Assembly: GCF_018390635.1 (NCBI RefSeq)
Contig: NZ_JAHBGE010000044.1
Location: 1 to 64,000, forward strand
Source: Ancylobacter lacus
Lineage (GTDB): Bacteria; Pseudomonadota; Alphaproteobacteria; Rhizobiales; Xanthobacteraceae
Direction: 5' to 3'
DNA: 64,000 bases
Shown here: in pieces, positions 17,944 through 27,731 of the stretch
Layout: each line of letters begins with the position of its first letter
Numbering within the stretch: the first letter of the stretch is position 1
Made by a program: the position numbers and the translations under genes
The notes under the pieces: generated by a model
What the model saw: the letters and a program-made list of their open reading frames with translations, nothing else
The model's database searches: none
Told to the model about the DNA's origin: nothing

Positions 17944-19149
17944 TCAGAAGTTCACCGGCTTGTCGATGATGTGCTTGTGGCTGCCGAGCTTGCCATGGGC
18001 GACCATGGAGCCGAGCGCCTCCACCACCACCCGCAGGCCGAACAGGGCGGTGATGTCCGAGGTGTCGTAGGGCGGGGAGACCTCGACCACCTCCAGCCCG
18101 CACAGCCCTTCGGCGGCGACGAGGCCGAGGATCTTCAGCGCCTCGCGCGGCAGGAAGCCGCCCGGCTCCGGCCAGCCGGTGCCCGGCACGAAGCCGCAGT
18201 CGATCGAATCGACGTCGAAGGAGATGTAGACCGCGTCGGCGTCCTTCCACGCGAGTTCGAGCGCGATCTCGGCGGCCTTCTCCAGCCCGATCTTCTCGAT
18301 GTCGTCGATGGTCAGCACGTTGGTGCCGCGCTTGCGGGCCTCCTGCACGCCGTAGCGCGGCACCTGCCAGCCGCCGATGCCGAGCTGCACGAGATTCTTG
18401 GGCGAGACATTCGGCAGGTTGGTCGCCCAGTACCACGGCGTGGTGTGCATCCGCTCGTCGAGATCCTTTTCCTGGATGTCGATGTGGCGGTCGAAATGGA
18501 TGATGCCGATGCGCTTGGAGGTGCATTCGGCGATGCCGCGCACGCAGGGAAAGCCGATCGAATGGTCGCCGCCCAGCATGATCGGCAGCGCCCCGGAGGA
18601 GAAGACGTGGGAGACGCCCTTCGAGATCTGGTCGAAGCTTTTTTCCAGATTGGCGGGGATGGTGAAGACGTCGCCGACGTCGCACAGCGTCATCTGCTCG
18701 CGCAGGTCGACGCCCAGCTCGTAATTATAGGGCGTGTAGAGCGCGGAGATGCGGCGGATGCCCTGCGGCCCGAACCGGGTGCCGGGGCGGTAGGTGGTGC
18801 CGCTGTCGAAGGGAATGCCGAGCACGGCGGCGTCATATTTGCCGACGTCGCGGACGTTCTCGATGTAGGGCGCCTTCATGAAGGTGTTGATGCCGGCGAA
18901 ATGGGGCAGCTCGCCGCGGGCGAAGGTGGGGATCGACTTGTCGTTGATCGAGTCCGCGCCGGGCAGGCCCATGTCGAGCGCCCATTGCTGCTCCTTGCGC
19001 CAGCCCTCCTCGGAGAGCTTCTCCTCGGCTTCCAGCGACTTCCAGCCCTGCATGCCCTTCACCTCGAAATTGGGGTGATGGCGGCGCAGGCGTTCGGCCC
19101 GGCCGAGCGGGCCGGCAATGCGGGTGGAGCGAAGGGGGAGGGGGCGCAT
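17944..19149 (-). CDS. gdmH: guanidine hydrolase (SpeB/ureohydrolase family, probably Ni-dependent)
   Basis: A 401-residue ureohydrolase with all six metal ligands: His of GGDHS, Asp-His-Asp of FDRHIDIQ and the two Asp of SFDVDSIDC. It carries a long N-terminal extension (to about residue 90) and motifs GINTFMKAPY, FGPQGIRRISALYTPYN and DERMHTTPWYWATN, which I associate with cyanobacterial GdmH rather than agmatinase. GdmH hydrolyses guanidine to urea and ammonia and needs nickel. The guanidine-I riboswitch directly upstream, and NikR and a nickel permease next door, support this over agmatinase. The ATG at 19149 follows a GAGGAG site. Homology-based callers will tend to name it agmatinase. 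Confidence 0.87.
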   Translation of the reverse strand: MRPLPLRSTRIAGPLGRAERLRRHHPNFEVKGMQGWKSLEAEEKLSEEGWRKEQQWALDMGLPGADSINDKSIPTFARGELPHFAGINTFMKAPYIENVRDVGKYDAAVLGIPFDSGTTYRPGTRFGPQGIRRISALYTPYNYELGVDLREQMTLCDVGDVFTIPANLEKSFDQISKGVSHVFSSGALPIMLGGDHSIGFPCVRGIAECTSKRIGIIHFDRHIDIQEKDLDERMHTTPWYWATNLPNVSPKNLVQLGIGGWQVPRYGVQEARKRGTNVLTIDDIEKIGLEKAAEIALELAWKDADAVYISFDVDSIDCGFVPGTGWPEPGGFLPREALKILGLVAAEGLCGLEVVEVSPPYDTSDITALFGLRVVVEALGSMVAHGKLGSHKHIIDKPVNF

Positions 19150-19239
19150 GGTCTCGAATCTCCTCGCCAGATGGCAGCGGTCCGGTTCCGGGTCGCGGCA
19201 GGGTCTGGCGGAAGCCGGCGGAGCACAACCCGGCGGCCT
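19150..19239 (-). promoter_or_regulatory. expression platform between riboswitch and gdmH
   Basis: The leader past the aptamer can form a 7-base-pair stem, CGCCAGA with TCTGGCG, whose 3' arm abuts the GAGGAG ribosome site of gdmH. No terminator with a T-run is visible here. That suggests control at the level of translation or an alternative pairing, but no folding was calculated. Confidence 0.4.
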
Positions 19240-19370
19240 TCGCTGCGACCCTCGCCGCACGAGCCTCCCGGGCTTTTGTCCCGCCGTGGACCCGGCGCAT
19301 GTCTCCGCCCCGGGCTGTCCCTCTCGGACCAGCGCATGCGGGGCATGCCGGAACCCTAGGGACGCAGCGA
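19240..19370 (-). ncRNA. guanidine-I riboswitch (ykkC-yxkD class)
   Basis: Read on the minus strand, the leader contains the conserved ykkC elements in the right order and spacing: CTAGGGTTCCGG, then CTGGTCCGAGAGG, then ACGGCGGGACAAAAGCCCGG followed by GAG. The ends pair as a P1 stem (CGCTGCG with CGCAGCG, extendable through CCCT/AGGG with one mismatch). This aptamer binds free guanidinium and normally switches on guanidine-handling genes. It lies 90 bases before gdmH. Confidence 0.93.
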
Positions 19371-19397
19371 GCCTAGCAGCGCCGAAGCCGGGGACAA
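19370..19397 (-). promoter_or_regulatory. possible promoter of the riboswitch-gdmH unit
   Basis: TTGTCC (19397-19392) and TAGGCT (19375-19370) are separated by 16 bases on the minus strand, between the hupE terminator and the riboswitch. The -10 box abuts the first P1 strand, so transcription from here would shorten P1; either P1 is shorter than drawn or another promoter is used. Confidence 0.35.
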
Positions 19398-19466
19398 GCC
19401 CGGATTTGCGGCAGCCGTCGCGCCGCCGCGCCGAAAGTTTCGGCGTGCCCGCCCTCCTGAAACGAA

Positions 19467-19492
19467 AGAACCCCGGCCGGGGCCGGGGTTCT
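19467..19492 (-). terminator. terminator after hupE
   Basis: A perfect 12-base inverted repeat (AGAACCCCGGCC / GGCCGGGGTTCT) with a very tight loop lies 59 bases past the hupE stop codon, followed on the minus strand by TTCGTTTC. It should separate hupE transcription from the riboswitch-controlled gdmH unit. Confidence 0.65.
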
Positions 19493-19550
19493 GTGAGGAA
19501 GACGGGAGCGCGAGGCGCCGCGAGCTGAAATGAAGCGCGGCGTCGCGGCC

Positions 19551-20231
19551 TCAGAGCGCGCCGGCCAGCAGGCCGACGCCGGCGATGGCGACGAGGGCGC
19601 CGACCGCCTGGCCAAGGCGCGGCGCGCGTTCCATCGCCAGCCGCTCGATGGCGAAGCCGAAGGCGATGCCGGCGGCGTGCAGCAGCGCGGTGGCGGCCAT
19701 GAAGCCGGCGCCATAGGCGAGGCCGGAGGCGCTCTCCGGCATCTCGGCGCCATGGGCGAAGCCGTGGAACACCGCGAAGGCGCCGACCATCGCCATCGCC
19801 GCGGCGAGCGGCCAGCGCACCGAGCGCAGCGCCACCGCCGCGCCGAGCGCGATGACCGAGGCGGCGATGCCGAGCTCGACATGCGGCAGGGCGAGACCGG
19901 CCATGCCGAGCGCGCCGCCGGCCGCCATCAGCACCACGAAGCTCGCCGGCACCGCCCACAGCGCGCGCCCGCCGAGATGGGCGGCGAAGAGGCCGACCGC
20001 CACCATCGCCAGCACATGGTCGATGCCGCTGACCGGGTGCAGGAAGCCGTGCACCAGGCCGGCCGCCTCGCCATGGCCGGGATGGGCGAAGGCGAGCGAC
20101 GGGCTCAGCGCGAACAGCGCGGCAAGGCCGCTCCGGCGCAGGGACATGGCGCTCCGGCGCAGGGACAGGGCGCCCCGGCGCAGGGACATGGCGCCCCGGC
20201 GCGGGCCGGTGGACGAGACGACGTTGGACAT
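19551..20231 (-). CDS. hupE: HupE/UreJ-family nickel permease
   Basis: A 226-residue membrane protein with a signal-like N terminus ending AFAHPGHGEAAG. HPVSGIDHVLAMV and the later FHGFAHGAEMPE are the HupE/UreJ metal-site motifs; six hydrophobic helices follow in the usual spacing. Members move nickel (some cobalt) for urease or hydrogenase. The ATG at 20231 has an AGGGG site. Residues 9-35 are unusual: a 7-residue repeat of the MSLRRGA type encoded by a 21-base tandem repeat, adding Arg ahead of the hydrophobic segment. Its place between NikR and the guanidine hydrolase suggests it supplies nickel for that enzyme. A terminator ends the transcript before gdmH. Confidence 0.88.
   Translation of the reverse strand: MSNVVSSTGPRRGAMSLRRGALSLRRSAMSLRRSGLAALFALSPSLAFAHPGHGEAAGLVHGFLHPVSGIDHVLAMVAVGLFAAHLGGRALWAVPASFVVLMAAGGALGMAGLALPHVELGIAASVIALGAAVALRSVRWPLAAAMAMVGAFAVFHGFAHGAEMPESASGLAYGAGFMAATALLHAAGIAFGFAIERLAMERAPRLGQAVGALVAIAGVGLLAGAL
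20129..20202 (-). repeat. 21-base tandem repeat inside the hupE signal region
   Basis: Three near-identical 21-base units (each like CGCTCCGGCGCAGGGACATGG on the plus strand, one base varied) at 20129, 20150 and 20171, plus a partial fourth. They encode 7-residue repeats at the N terminus of HupE and each contains a possible ATG or TTG-like start region. Confidence 0.8.
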
Positions 20232-20307
20232 GACAACCCCTCGGGATGGGCAGGCCGCCTTCGGAAGCTCCGGTGCGTACGTCTGCGTAAGATGATTTTG
20301 CCCAAAC

Positions 20308-20335
20308 AGCATATGCCGGGGCCACTGCCCGTCAA
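20308..20335 (-). promoter_or_regulatory. sigma-70-type promoter of hupE
   Basis: TTGACG (20335-20330) and TATGCT (20313-20308) are 16 bases apart on the minus strand, about 75 bases before the hupE ATG. A TGCGTA direct repeat lies just downstream (about 20272-20289) and could be a NikR-type site, though it does not match the E. coli consensus. Confidence 0.5.
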
Positions 20336-20395
20336 TCCCGTTTCGCGGCAGTGAACGCAGGTCACAGGGGACGCAAATCGCGTGCCGGGACGGCT

Positions 20396-20869
20396 TCAGC
20401 CCTCGTGGGGATGGAGGTGCGGATGCGGGTGCGGAGGGGCAGGCTCCGGCGTCTCGCCGGCCGGCAGCATGTGGAGGTGGCCATGGCGCACGCCGCGCTG
20501 GGTCACCACGCTGTCGGCGAGCCGGCTGAGCGCGCCGGCCGGGCCCCGCAGCACCGCCACTTCGAGGCAGGTGTCGTGGTCGAGATGCACATGCATCGAG
20601 GCCACCGCGAGGTCGTGGTGGCCGTGCTGCACCTGGGTGAGGCGGCGGGCCAGCTCCCGCTTCTCGTGGTCGTAGACATAGCTCAGCGTGGCGTAGCAGC
20701 GCGCCGCGCCCTCCGCCCCGGCCGGCGCCTCGGGCGCCTCGGGCGCCAGCAGCGCGCGGCGCAGGGCGTCGCGCAGCGCTTCGGAGCGGTTGGCGTAGCC
20801 GTGGCGCGCGGCATGGGCGTCGAGCGCTTCCAGCAGCGCGTCGTCGATGGTGAGGGTCACGCGCTGCAT
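20396..20869 (-). CDS. nikR: nickel-responsive regulator NikR
   Basis: A 157-residue ribbon-helix-helix/ACT repressor. The N-terminal [17 protein letters not shown] is the ribbon-helix-helix; [16 protein letters not shown] continues it. The nickel site residues are seen in [15 protein letters not shown] and HDTCLEV (His-His-His-Cys). The C terminus ends in an extra [12 protein letters not shown] tail that is not part of ordinary NikR and could bind additional metal. A linker of Ala/Pro (about residues 43-53) separates the domains. It lies 23 bases downstream of upp on the same strand, so the two may share a transcript, and it probably controls hupE. Confidence 0.93.
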   Translation of the reverse strand: MQRVTLTIDDALLEALDAHAARHGYANRSEALRDALRRALLAPEAPEAPAGAEGAARCYATLSYVYDHEKRELARRLTQVQHGHHDLAVASMHVHLDHDTCLEVAVLRGPAGALSRLADSVVTQRGVRHGHLHMLPAGETPEPAPPHPHPHLHPHEG

Positions 20870-20891
20870 CGGGGGCTCGCTCTCGGGGCGC

Positions 20892-21581
20892 TCACTTGGT
20901 GCCGAAGATCCGGTCGCCGGCATCGCCGATGCCCGGCACGATGTAGCCGTGGTCGTTGAGGTGGCTGTCGACCGCCGCGGCGTAGACCGGCACGTCGGGA
21001 TGGACCGAGTGGAACGCCTTCAGCCCCTCCGGCGCGGCGATGAGGCAGACGAACTTCACCGACTGGCAGCCCGCCGCCTTGACCTCGGACACCGCGGCGG
21101 CGGCGGAATTGCCGGTCGCCAGCATGGGGTCGAGCACGATGGCGGTGCGCTCGGAAATGTCGCGGGGCAGCTTGAGGTAGTATTCCACGGCGGCGAGCGA
21201 GACCGGGTCGCGGTAGAGCCCGACATGGCCGACCCGGGCGGCGGGCAGGATGTCCAGCATGCCTTCCAGAATGCCGCCGCCGGCGCGCAGCACCGAGACG
21301 AGGCAGAGCTTCTTGCCCGCCACCACCGGGGCCATCATCTTTTCCAGCGGGGTCTCGATCTCGATCAGCTCCAGCGGCGTGTCGCGCGTCACCTCATAGG
21401 CGAGCAGCATGCTGATCTCGCGCAGGAGCTGGCGGAACTCGTTCGCCGGCGTGCGCGAGCGGCGCATCAGGGTCAGCTTGTGCTGGATCAGCGGGTGATC
21501 GACCACGATGGTGGTGCCCTCCGCCCCGGCGACGGCGGGAGCATCGGGGGCGGTCGCGCTGGGGGCGGTCGCGTCTGTCAT
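20892..21581 (-). CDS. upp: uracil phosphoribosyltransferase
   Basis: A 229-residue enzyme converting uracil and PRPP to UMP. Motifs: [12 protein letters not shown], the ATP/PRPP loop [20 protein letters not shown] and the C-terminal [16 protein letters not shown] that marks UPRTases. About 20 extra Ala/Thr/Pro-rich residues precede the conserved core. It lies divergent from urc1, placing it with the URC genes, where UPRT makes the entry step of this uracil-degradation route. It overlaps nothing and is followed closely by nikR. Confidence 0.95.
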   Translation of the reverse strand: MTDATAPSATAPDAPAVAGAEGTTIVVDHPLIQHKLTLMRRSRTPANEFRQLLREISMLLAYEVTRDTPLELIEIETPLEKMMAPVVAGKKLCLVSVLRAGGGILEGMLDILPAARVGHVGLYRDPVSLAAVEYYLKLPRDISERTAIVLDPMLATGNSAAAAVSEVKAAGCQSVKFVCLIAAPEGLKAFHSVHPDVPVYAAAVDSHLNDHGYIVPGIGDAGDRIFGTK

Positions 21582-21982
21582 GAGGGCGTCGGCTCGCTCT
21601 GGAACGGTGGAGGGGCGCGCGGACGGCGTGCCGGGGGACAGGCTAGCGGAATTCGGGCCGGCTTGTCGCGGTCCTTGGCGCCACCCCGGCCGCGGGGGAG
21701 TGACGCCCTCTGGCGCCGCCCCGGCCGCGGGACTGGCGGCTCGGGCGCGGCTCTGCCCGCGCGGGATTGATGCTGTTGGCGCGGCCCTGCCGCGCCGGGT
21801 GCCGGTGTCCGGCTTCGGGGAAGCGCCGGTGCGCCGCAACCGGAGCGGGCGGCGTGGCTGGCGCGGGGCTGGCGTCGCCGCCGCGACCCCCTCTTGCGAA
21901 AGATGGGGATTCGCGCTCTGCTTCGTTGCTTCCCTGCTCCGGTTGCGCCCGTTGCGCCGCCGGCCGAGAAGCGAGTGAGTCC
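21582..21982. other. divergent intergenic region upp/urc1, 401 bases
   Basis: No gene is visible. The region is GC-rich and should hold promoters for upp-nikR and for the urc genes, but no confident -35/-10 pair or operator could be picked by eye. Confidence 0.4.
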
Positions 21983-23440
<1,458 letters not shown>

Positions 23441-23503
23441 GGCCGCACGCCGCCCGCGAGTCGCGCACGGGCGGCGCGAGATTCCCTGGCGACCGGAACG
23501 GAC

Positions 23504-23806
23504 ATGGCCGGCGAAGACGACGAATATGTATATGACGAGGCGACCGGCGAATGGCGCCCCGCCTCCGAGATGGCGGCGGCGGCCGCGGCGGCCGCCGTGG
23601 TGCGCGACGCCTCCGGCAACGTGCTGGCGGACGGTGATTCCGTGGTGCTGGTGAAGGACCTCAAGGTGAAGGGCGCCGGCCAGACCCTGAAGCAGGGCAC
23701 GGTGATCCGCTCCATCCGCCTGACCGACAACCCGGACGAGATCGACTGCCGGCACGAGACCATCAAGGGCCTCGTGCTGCGCACCGAGTTCGTGCGCAAG
23801 CGCTGA
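23504..23806 (+). CDS. PhnA-domain protein
   Basis: A 100-residue protein. Residues 32-100 match the C-terminal PhnA/YjdM fold: VVRDASGNVLADGDSVVLVK, LKVKGAGQTLKQGT, DNPDEIDCRHE and RTEFVRKR. The N-terminal zinc ribbon of PhnA is absent, replaced by an acidic stretch and a poly-Ala run (MAAAAAAAAVV). PhnA-domain genes have no settled role; the name phosphonate protein is historical. It lies 63 bases after urc1 and about 150 before urc4, so it is probably part of the same unit, but a function in the pathway is not known. Confidence 0.85.
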   Translation: MAGEDDEYVYDEATGEWRPASEMAAAAAAAAVVRDASGNVLADGDSVVLVKDLKVKGAGQTLKQGTVIRSIRLTDNPDEIDCRHETIKGLVLRTEFVRKR

Positions 23807-23956
23807 CAGGCGCCCCCCGGCCGGTCGAGCGCCGGGCGGGGCCTCATCGTTCTTCCCGCCGGCGCCGGAAGGGCCGGCGGGGAGGCTCCGCAGTCTCGGC
23901 CGGCCCGCAGGCGCTGCGGCCGGCGGTCCGTCCCCGCGACGGCGCAGGGAGAACCC

Positions 23957-25186
23957 ATGACCCCGCCCGAACTTCTCGCCCTGCGCTCGCCCTCGGCGGT
24001 GCGCGCCCGCTCGCATCAGGTGCTGGACCATGTGCGCGCCGGCCGCTCGCCCCATTTCACCGTCGAGGAGGCCGCGCTCGGCGAGGTGGCCGACTATGTG
24101 GCGGCGGTGACGCGGCAGGACTATCCCACCCTCGACATTCCCTATCACAGCCGCTGGCGCCACTTCGCCGCCGGCGGCCGCGACCGCTGGGCGGCGCTGG
24201 CGGCGGACGCGCTCGCCGCGCTGGACGCCCGCGAGCGCGCCCGCACCATGGTCGACCTCGCCGTGGTGAGCGTGCTGCTGGACGCCGGGGCCGGCGACGC
24301 GTGGCGCTACCGCGAGCCGGGCGGGCTGGTGATCGGCCGCTCCGAAGGGCTGGCGGTGGCGAGCCTCGCCATGTTCGCGGCCGGCGGCTTCTCCTTCTCC
24401 GCGCAGGACCCGCTCCGGGTCGACGCCACCGCGCTGATCGGCATCGACGCGGCGCGGCTCGGCGCCTTCTTCCAGGCCGGGCCGGACAACCCGCTGGTCG
24501 GGCTGGAGGGACGGGTGACGCTGCTCAACCGGCTCGGCCAGGCGCTGGCGGCGCGGCCCGACCTGTTCGGCGCCAACCCGCCGCGGCCGGGCGGGCTGGT
24601 CGACGCGCTGGCGGCGGAGGCGCCGCTGGGCCGGCTGCCGGCGGCGCGCATCCTCGCCGCGCTGCTCGACGGGCTGGCCCCGATCTGGCCGGCCGGGCTG
24701 GTGGTGGAGGGGGTCGCGCTCGGCGATGTCGGCCGCCACCCCGCCATCGTCACCGGCGATCTTTCGGAAGGGCTGGTGCCGTTCCACAAGCTGTCGCAGT
24801 GGCTGACCTATTCGCTGCTGGAGCCGTTCGAGGCGGCCGGGCTCGCGGTGACCGACCTCGACGACCTCACCGCGCTGCCGGAATACCGCAATGGCGGGCT
24901 GCTGCTCGACCTCGGGCTGGTGGTGCCGCGCGCGCCGCTGGACCCCGCGCAGAAGCACCCGCCGGGTTCGGAGATGGTGGTGGAGTGGCGCGCCCTCACC
25001 GTGGCGCTGCTGGACCTGCTGGCGGACGCGGTGCGCGAGCGGCTCGGCTTCACGCCCGACGCCTTTCCGCTCGCCAAGCTGCTGCAGGGCGGCACCTGGA
25101 CCGCCGGCCGCCGCATCGCCGCCGAGCGGCGCCCGCCCGCCGGGCCGCCGCCGCTCGCCATCCTCGCCGACGGCACGGTGTTCTGA
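23957..25186 (+). CDS. urc4: DUF1688 protein, URC4-like uracil catabolism enzyme
   Basis: A 409-residue protein spanning the full DUF1688 family. Visible conserved parts include HFTVEEAAL, DYPTLDIPYHSRWRHF, AWRYREPGGLVIGRSEGLAV, QDPLRVDATALIG and FHKLSQWLTYSLLEP. In yeast Urc4 acts with Urc1 after uracil has been converted to a nucleotide; its chemical step is not firmly defined. Adjacent upp, urc1 and urc4 are the diagnostic bacterial URC set. No signal or membrane segment is seen. The start at 23957 is preceded by a GCAGGGAGA site. Confidence 0.93.
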   Translation: MTPPELLALRSPSAVRARSHQVLDHVRAGRSPHFTVEEAALGEVADYVAAVTRQDYPTLDIPYHSRWRHFAAGGRDRWAALAADALAALDARERARTMVDLAVVSVLLDAGAGDAWRYREPGGLVIGRSEGLAVASLAMFAAGGFSFSAQDPLRVDATALIGIDAARLGAFFQAGPDNPLVGLEGRVTLLNRLGQALAARPDLFGANPPRPGGLVDALAAEAPLGRLPAARILAALLDGLAPIWPAGLVVEGVALGDVGRHPAIVTGDLSEGLVPFHKLSQWLTYSLLEPFEAAGLAVTDLDDLTALPEYRNGGLLLDLGLVVPRAPLDPAQKHPPGSEMVVEWRALTVALLDLLADAVRERLGFTPDAFPLAKLLQGGTWTAGRRIAAERRPPAGPPPLAILADGTVF

Positions 25187-25219
25187 CCCCGCACCGCCCT
25201 CGGAGCCGGCCCCGCCGGT

Positions 25220-26188
25220 TCAGTCGATCTGCGCGCCGGAGGCCTTCACCACCGGCGCCCACTTCGCCAGCTCCGCCGTCACATGGGCGGCCAGCTCCTC
25301 CGGGGTGGAGCCGACCACGGTGGCGCTGAAATCGGCCAGCTTGGCCTGCACGGCGGGATCGGCCAGCGCGCCGTCGGCGGCCTTGTTCAGCTTGGCCACC
25401 ACCTCCGGCGGGGTGCCTGCCGGGGCGAACAGGGCGTTCCACGTATAGGTCTCGTAGCCCGGCAGGGTCTCGGCGATGGCCGGCACGTCGGGGAAGGAGG
25501 GCGCCCGCTTCGCCGTGGTCACCCCCAGCGCCCGCAGCTTGCCGGTCTTGATGTGGTCGGCGGAGGAGGGCAGGTTGTCGAACATGATCGGCACCTGGCC
25601 GGACAGCACGTCGATCAGCGCCGGGCCGGCGCCCTTGTAGGGGATGTGCTGCATGTCGACCCCGGCCATGGCCTTGAACAGCTCGCCGGAGAGATGCAGC
25701 GGGGTGCCGTTGCCGGAGGAGGCGTAGCTGTACTTGTCCGGGTTGGCCTTCAGCAGGGCGATCAGCTCGGGAACCGTCTTCGCCTCGAAATTCGGGTTCA
25801 CCACCAGCACGTTCGGCACGATGACCAGCAGCGACACCGGGGCGAAGCTCTTCACCGGGTCGTAGGGCATCTTCTTGTAGAGCGCCGGGTTGATCGCGTG
25901 GGTGGCGACGGTGCCCATGAGGATCGTGTAGCCGTCCGGCTCGGCCTTGGCGACCGCCGCGGCGCCGAGATTGCCGCCCGCGCCGCCGCGATTGTCCACC
26001 ACCACCGACTGGCCGAGCTCCTGGCTCATGCGCTGGGCGATCAGCCGGCCGACCAGATCGGTCGAGCCGCCGGCGGCGAAGGGGATGACGAGGGTGATGG
26101 GGCGCGCAGGAAAATCCTGCGCCCCGGCGGGGCCGGCGGCCAAGGCGAGCGCGGCGCCGAACGCGGCCGCGAGCAGGGAACGAAGCAT
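25220..26188 (-). CDS. Bug/TctC-type tripartite tricarboxylate transporter binding protein
   Basis: A 322-residue periplasmic binding protein. A signal peptide (MLRSLLAAAFGAALALAAG, cleavage near GAQ) is followed by family motifs PARPITLVIPFAAGGSTDLVGR, DNRGGAGGNLGA, GTVATHAINPALYKKMPYD, YASSGNGTPLHLSG and IPYKGAGPAL. These receptors bind carboxylates and related small molecules for TctAB permeases or act in signalling. No TctA/TctB gene is in the window, so this is an orphan receptor, common in such genomes. It converges with the urc4 gene. Confidence 0.9.
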   Translation of the reverse strand: MLRSLLAAAFGAALALAAGPAGAQDFPARPITLVIPFAAGGSTDLVGRLIAQRMSQELGQSVVVDNRGGAGGNLGAAAVAKAEPDGYTILMGTVATHAINPALYKKMPYDPVKSFAPVSLLVIVPNVLVVNPNFEAKTVPELIALLKANPDKYSYASSGNGTPLHLSGELFKAMAGVDMQHIPYKGAGPALIDVLSGQVPIMFDNLPSSADHIKTGKLRALGVTTAKRAPSFPDVPAIAETLPGYETYTWNALFAPAGTPPEVVAKLNKAADGALADPAVQAKLADFSATVVGSTPEELAAHVTAELAKWAPVVKASGAQID

Positions 26189-26531
26189 GGCGGAATCTCC
26201 CGGTGTGCCAGAGGGCGGGTGGCATCTTCTCGTGTGTGCCGTAACGTGAAGGTGGGCCAACCGGGTCCTCGGCTCAATGCCCCCTTCGCCGGGGGGCGGC
26301 ATTCTCCGGCGGGTTCTGCGGGAAGCCGGCGGGAGCGCTGCCGATTGTATGCGATGTTGACGCGCGGCGTATGCAGTCTGCGCAGCAATGCGGCGCCGTG
26401 CCCAAAAGCTGAGCGGCCGTCCGGTCGGGTGCGGCCCGCCATTACCGCAACCGCCGCCTGCGGGGCGGTCCGGCGTCTGGCATATGGCTTGCGTAGTACG
26501 GTCCGATGGGCGGTCGAGGATGCAGGTGCCG

Positions 26532-27632
26532 ATGAGCAAGGGCGCGGACATCGAGCTTGTGGGCGTCACCAAGCGCTATGGCGCGGCGCTGGCGGTGGAC
26601 GACATCGCGCTGAAGATTCCGGCCGGCACCTATTGCTGCCTGCTGGGCCCCTCGGGCTGCGGCAAGACGACGACGCTGCGGATGATCGCCGGCCATGAAT
26701 CGGTGAGCGAGGGCAATATCCGGCTCGGCGCCGCCGTCGTCACCGACCTGCCGCCCGCCAAGCGCGGCACCGCGATGATGTTCCAGAGCTACGCGCTGTT
26801 TCCCCATCTCGACATCGTCGACAATGTCGCCTTCTCGCTGAAGATGAAGGGGGCGGACAAGGCGGGCCGGCGCGCCCGGGCGCTGGAGATGCTGAAGCTG
26901 GTGCAGATGGACCATCTGGCCGACCGCCGGCCGGCCCAGCTTTCCGGCGGCCAGCAGCAGCGCGTGGCGCTGGCCCGCGCCCTCATCACCGACCCGCAGG
27001 TCCTTTTGCTCGACGAGCCGCTCTCCGCGCTGGACCCCTTCCTCAAGATCCGGGTGCGGCAGGAGCTGAAGAAGCTGCAGCTCCAGCTCGGCATCTCCTT
27101 CATCCACGTCACCCACAGCCAGGAGGAGGCGATGGCGCTGTCCGACCTGGTGGTGGTGATGAATGGCGGGCGCATCGAGCAGGCGGCGGCCCCGCGCGAG
27201 GTGTTCAACCGGCCGGCCACCGCCTTCGTCGCCCGCTTCATGGGCGACCACAACGTGCTCACCGGCCGCGTCACCGAGGTGACGGCGGACAGCGTGCGGT
27301 TCGAGGTGCCGGGCGGGGCGTCCTTCGTGGCGCCGGCGGCGTCGCTGGCCGGCCCCACCGAGCCCGGCGCGCCGATCGCGATCGCGGTGCGCACCGACCG
27401 GGTGCGGCTGGCCGACACCGCCCCGGCCGGCTGCGGCCTCACCGGGCTGGTGCAGAACATCGAGTATCACGGCCAGAAGGTGCAGCTCGCCCTCGCCGCG
27501 CCGGGGGTCGAGGAGTTCGCGGTGCAGGTGCCGGAGACCGCCTTCTTCGAGAAGCCGCTCAGCGTCGGCGACGCCGTGCCGCTCGCCTGGACCGCGCAGG
27601 ACGTCCACATCCTGAGGCCGCCCGCCGCGTGA
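26532..27632 (+). CDS. ABC transporter ATP-binding protein (PotA-like)
   Basis: A 366-residue ATPase: Walker [14 protein letters not shown]-loop [11 protein letters not shown], signature [14 protein letters not shown], Walker [14 protein letters not shown]-loop IHVTHSQEE, and a C-terminal TOBE domain from about residue 240. An ATG four codons upstream (26520) is an alternative start. It begins a four-gene rightward ABC operon (ATPase, binding protein, two permeases) of the polyamine/opine/thiamine class. The substrate cannot be read from this gene. Confidence 0.92.
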   Translation: MSKGADIELVGVTKRYGAALAVDDIALKIPAGTYCCLLGPSGCGKTTTLRMIAGHESVSEGNIRLGAAVVTDLPPAKRGTAMMFQSYALFPHLDIVDNVAFSLKMKGADKAGRRARALEMLKLVQMDHLADRRPAQLSGGQQQRVALARALITDPQVLLLDEPLSALDPFLKIRVRQELKKLQLQLGISFIHVTHSQEEAMALSDLVVVMNGGRIEQAAAPREVFNRPATAFVARFMGDHNVLTGRVTEVTADSVRFEVPGGASFVAPAASLAGPTEPGAPIAIAVRTDRVRLADTAPAGCGLTGLVQNIEYHGQKVQLALAAPGVEEFAVQVPETAFFEKPLSVGDAVPLAWTAQDVHILRPPAA

Positions 27633-27731
27633 CGTGCCGTTCACCGGCCGCGTAAGCCGCGGCCCTGCTTTCTCCGCCGCGCCAGCGCGGCCCGCCAACC
27701 CTCAGAACATGTCAATCTCGGGAGACCAGCG

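Noticed and set aside
17944-19149. Agmatinase as the name of the SpeB-family enzyme
   Set aside because: The guanidine-I riboswitch upstream, DRHID in place of the usual agmatinase DAHTD, the long N terminus and the nickel genes fit guanidine hydrolase better.
20272-20289. TGCGTA direct repeat as a definite NikR operator
   Set aside because: It is not an inverted repeat with the spacing known for NikR, so it is only mentioned as a possibility.
23820-23900. GC-rich hairpin between the PhnA-domain and urc4 genes as a terminator
   Set aside because: Arms pair, but no T-run follows in either direction.
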